Below are positions 63,470 through 64,000 of a stretch of DNA of 64,000 nt, in pieces. Source of the stretch: Granulicella sp. L60 (lineage in GTDB: Bacteria; Acidobacteriota; Terriglobia; Terriglobales; Acidobacteriaceae); assembly GCF_009765825.1 (NCBI RefSeq), contig NZ_LMUR01000018.1, positions 636,666 to 700,665 of the forward strand, written 5' to 3'. Position numbers and translations under genes: made by a program. Within the stretch, counting starts at the first letter, position 1; each line of letters opens with the position of its first letter. The notes beneath the pieces were generated by a model, which was given only the letters and a program-made list of their open reading frames with translations, did not search any database and was not told where the DNA came from.

Positions 63470-64000
63470 TTATAGGTGTTCCGTCTGGTTGGAGCTCAAC
63501 GAAAATATCTCCAGCCGGATCTTCCATTGCGTCGACTCTCCCGGTTGCAGTACCACCATTCCGGTATCCTCGCCCTTCGCCCACTGCCGCCCGAACGGGT
63601 CGTCGTAGTTGAACTGAGGCTCGATCGAGATGTACGAGCCATCCAGCGGAGCATATACCCGTATCGCCTTGATCGTCGGGGTCACCGCCGTGATCCGTAG
63701 TCCATAGTCGTTCTCCGGATCGCGCAGTTCCACCATCGGACCGTTATCCATCATCCCCCGCTTTAGTCGAACGAAGCTGTCGTCGAGGTTCAGCGCCCCC
63801 AGCTTCGCACCCTTCGGCTGGGTGAAGTCATACTCGGTCCCTTCTACCGGCACTAGCCTCCCGCTTAAATCGCCGTTGCGCCGGTCCTTTACGTCCACGC
63901 GCATTGCGGATGGTAGCCTCAGCATCATCTGGCCGCGATGCCCATTCAGAATTGCGAAGCGCGGATGCCAGCCTATGCCCATCGGCTCTGCGGTGGTTCC
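63470..64000 (-). CDS. aldose-1-epimerase-family protein (5' end outside window)
   Basis: The minus-strand frame is open to the right edge (GTTAEPMGIGWHPRFAIL), giving 176 residues plus stop; the N-terminal half is missing. It matches the C-terminal half of galactose-mutarotase-like proteins: GIGWHPRFAILN carries the conserved His, NDYGLRITAVTPTIKAIRVYAP and GSYISIEPQFNYDDPF the substrate-binding Glu region, and VLQPGESTQWKIRLEI the final strand. It interconverts hexose anomers or acts on related sugars. An internal ATG at 63982 is in frame but not the true start. Confidence 0.8.
   Translation of the reverse strand, partial: GTTAEPMGIGWHPRFAILNGHRGQMMLRLPSAMRVDVKDRRNGDLSGRLVPVEGTEYDFTQPKGAKLGALNLDDSFVRLKRGMMDNGPMVELRDPENDYGLRITAVTPTIKAIRVYAPLDGSYISIEPQFNYDDPFGRQWAKGEDTGMVVLQPGESTQWKIRLEIFSLSSNQTEHL

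Overview
The window is a high-GC chromosomal segment from a Gram-negative bacterium, most probably an acidobacterium of the Terriglobia/Acidobacteriaceae type (Granulicella, Edaphobacter or Terriglobus-like). The basis is the mix of a TonB-dependent receptor with an N-terminal carboxypeptidase-regulatory-like domain, secreted VWA-like proteins, PQQ/HprK-like and Gfo/Idh/MocA proteins, and intergenic copies of the GTCATCCTGAGCG and TGTCATTCCGCAGCG repeats. The genus is an inference. There is no phage, transposase, CRISPR array, rRNA or tRNA; this is core chromosome with some accessory stretches.

Layout. 1-4754 (minus): response regulator, sensor kinase, outer-membrane porin and a copper-binding cupredoxin-like protein form one envelope-response operon, followed by a lone HPr-kinase-like P-loop protein. 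6192-9770 (plus): TonB-dependent receptor and a secreted VWA-like protein. 9836-13340 (minus): a Tat-exported oxidoreductase and groES-groEL behind a clear promoter with a CIRCE operator. 13455-19695: a secreted protein, an SDR reductase, a PHP-type tyrosine phosphatase, PurQ, a cytoplasmic alpha-amylase, a half-size AI-2E transporter and an alpha/beta hydrolase. 19707-22834 (minus): a fused double-permease ABC transporter and its ATPase.

23467-33869 is an exopolysaccharide region: WcaF-like acetyltransferase, three GT4 glycosyltransferases (two of them tandem paralogues), a Wza-type export protein and a Wzz/BY-kinase on the minus strand, then UDP-glucose dehydrogenase and UDP-glucuronate decarboxylase on the plus strand to make UDP-glucuronate and UDP-xylose. 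33954-37573 holds aceE followed by a degenerate E1-alpha-like protein. 37870-42942 holds argJ and pentose genes (AraD-type epimerase, xylulokinase, a dehydrogenase). 43121-47835: TolC and EmrA-like export proteins, Dps, and a DedA-rhodanese fusion. 48003-52844: TonB, a UbiD decarboxylase with a TTG start, a nucleoside-phosphorylase-like protein, a molybdopterin-fold protein and a lone NuoI.

53597-55395 is the most interesting unit: a SAM-I-clan riboswitch in front of a threonine-synthase-like PLP enzyme and a ThiS/MoaD sulfur carrier whose GG is masked by two extra residues. This points to sulfur-carrier-dependent homocysteine synthesis. 55396-57121 is a repeat-rich stretch with one small membrane protein gene. 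57122-63318 (minus) is the proteostasis group tig, clpP, clpX, lon, and an aldose-1-epimerase runs off the right edge. A roughly 190-bp inverted-repeat element recurs between genes at 14816, 37670 and 39131, with half or diverged copies at 46631, 47845 and 53442.
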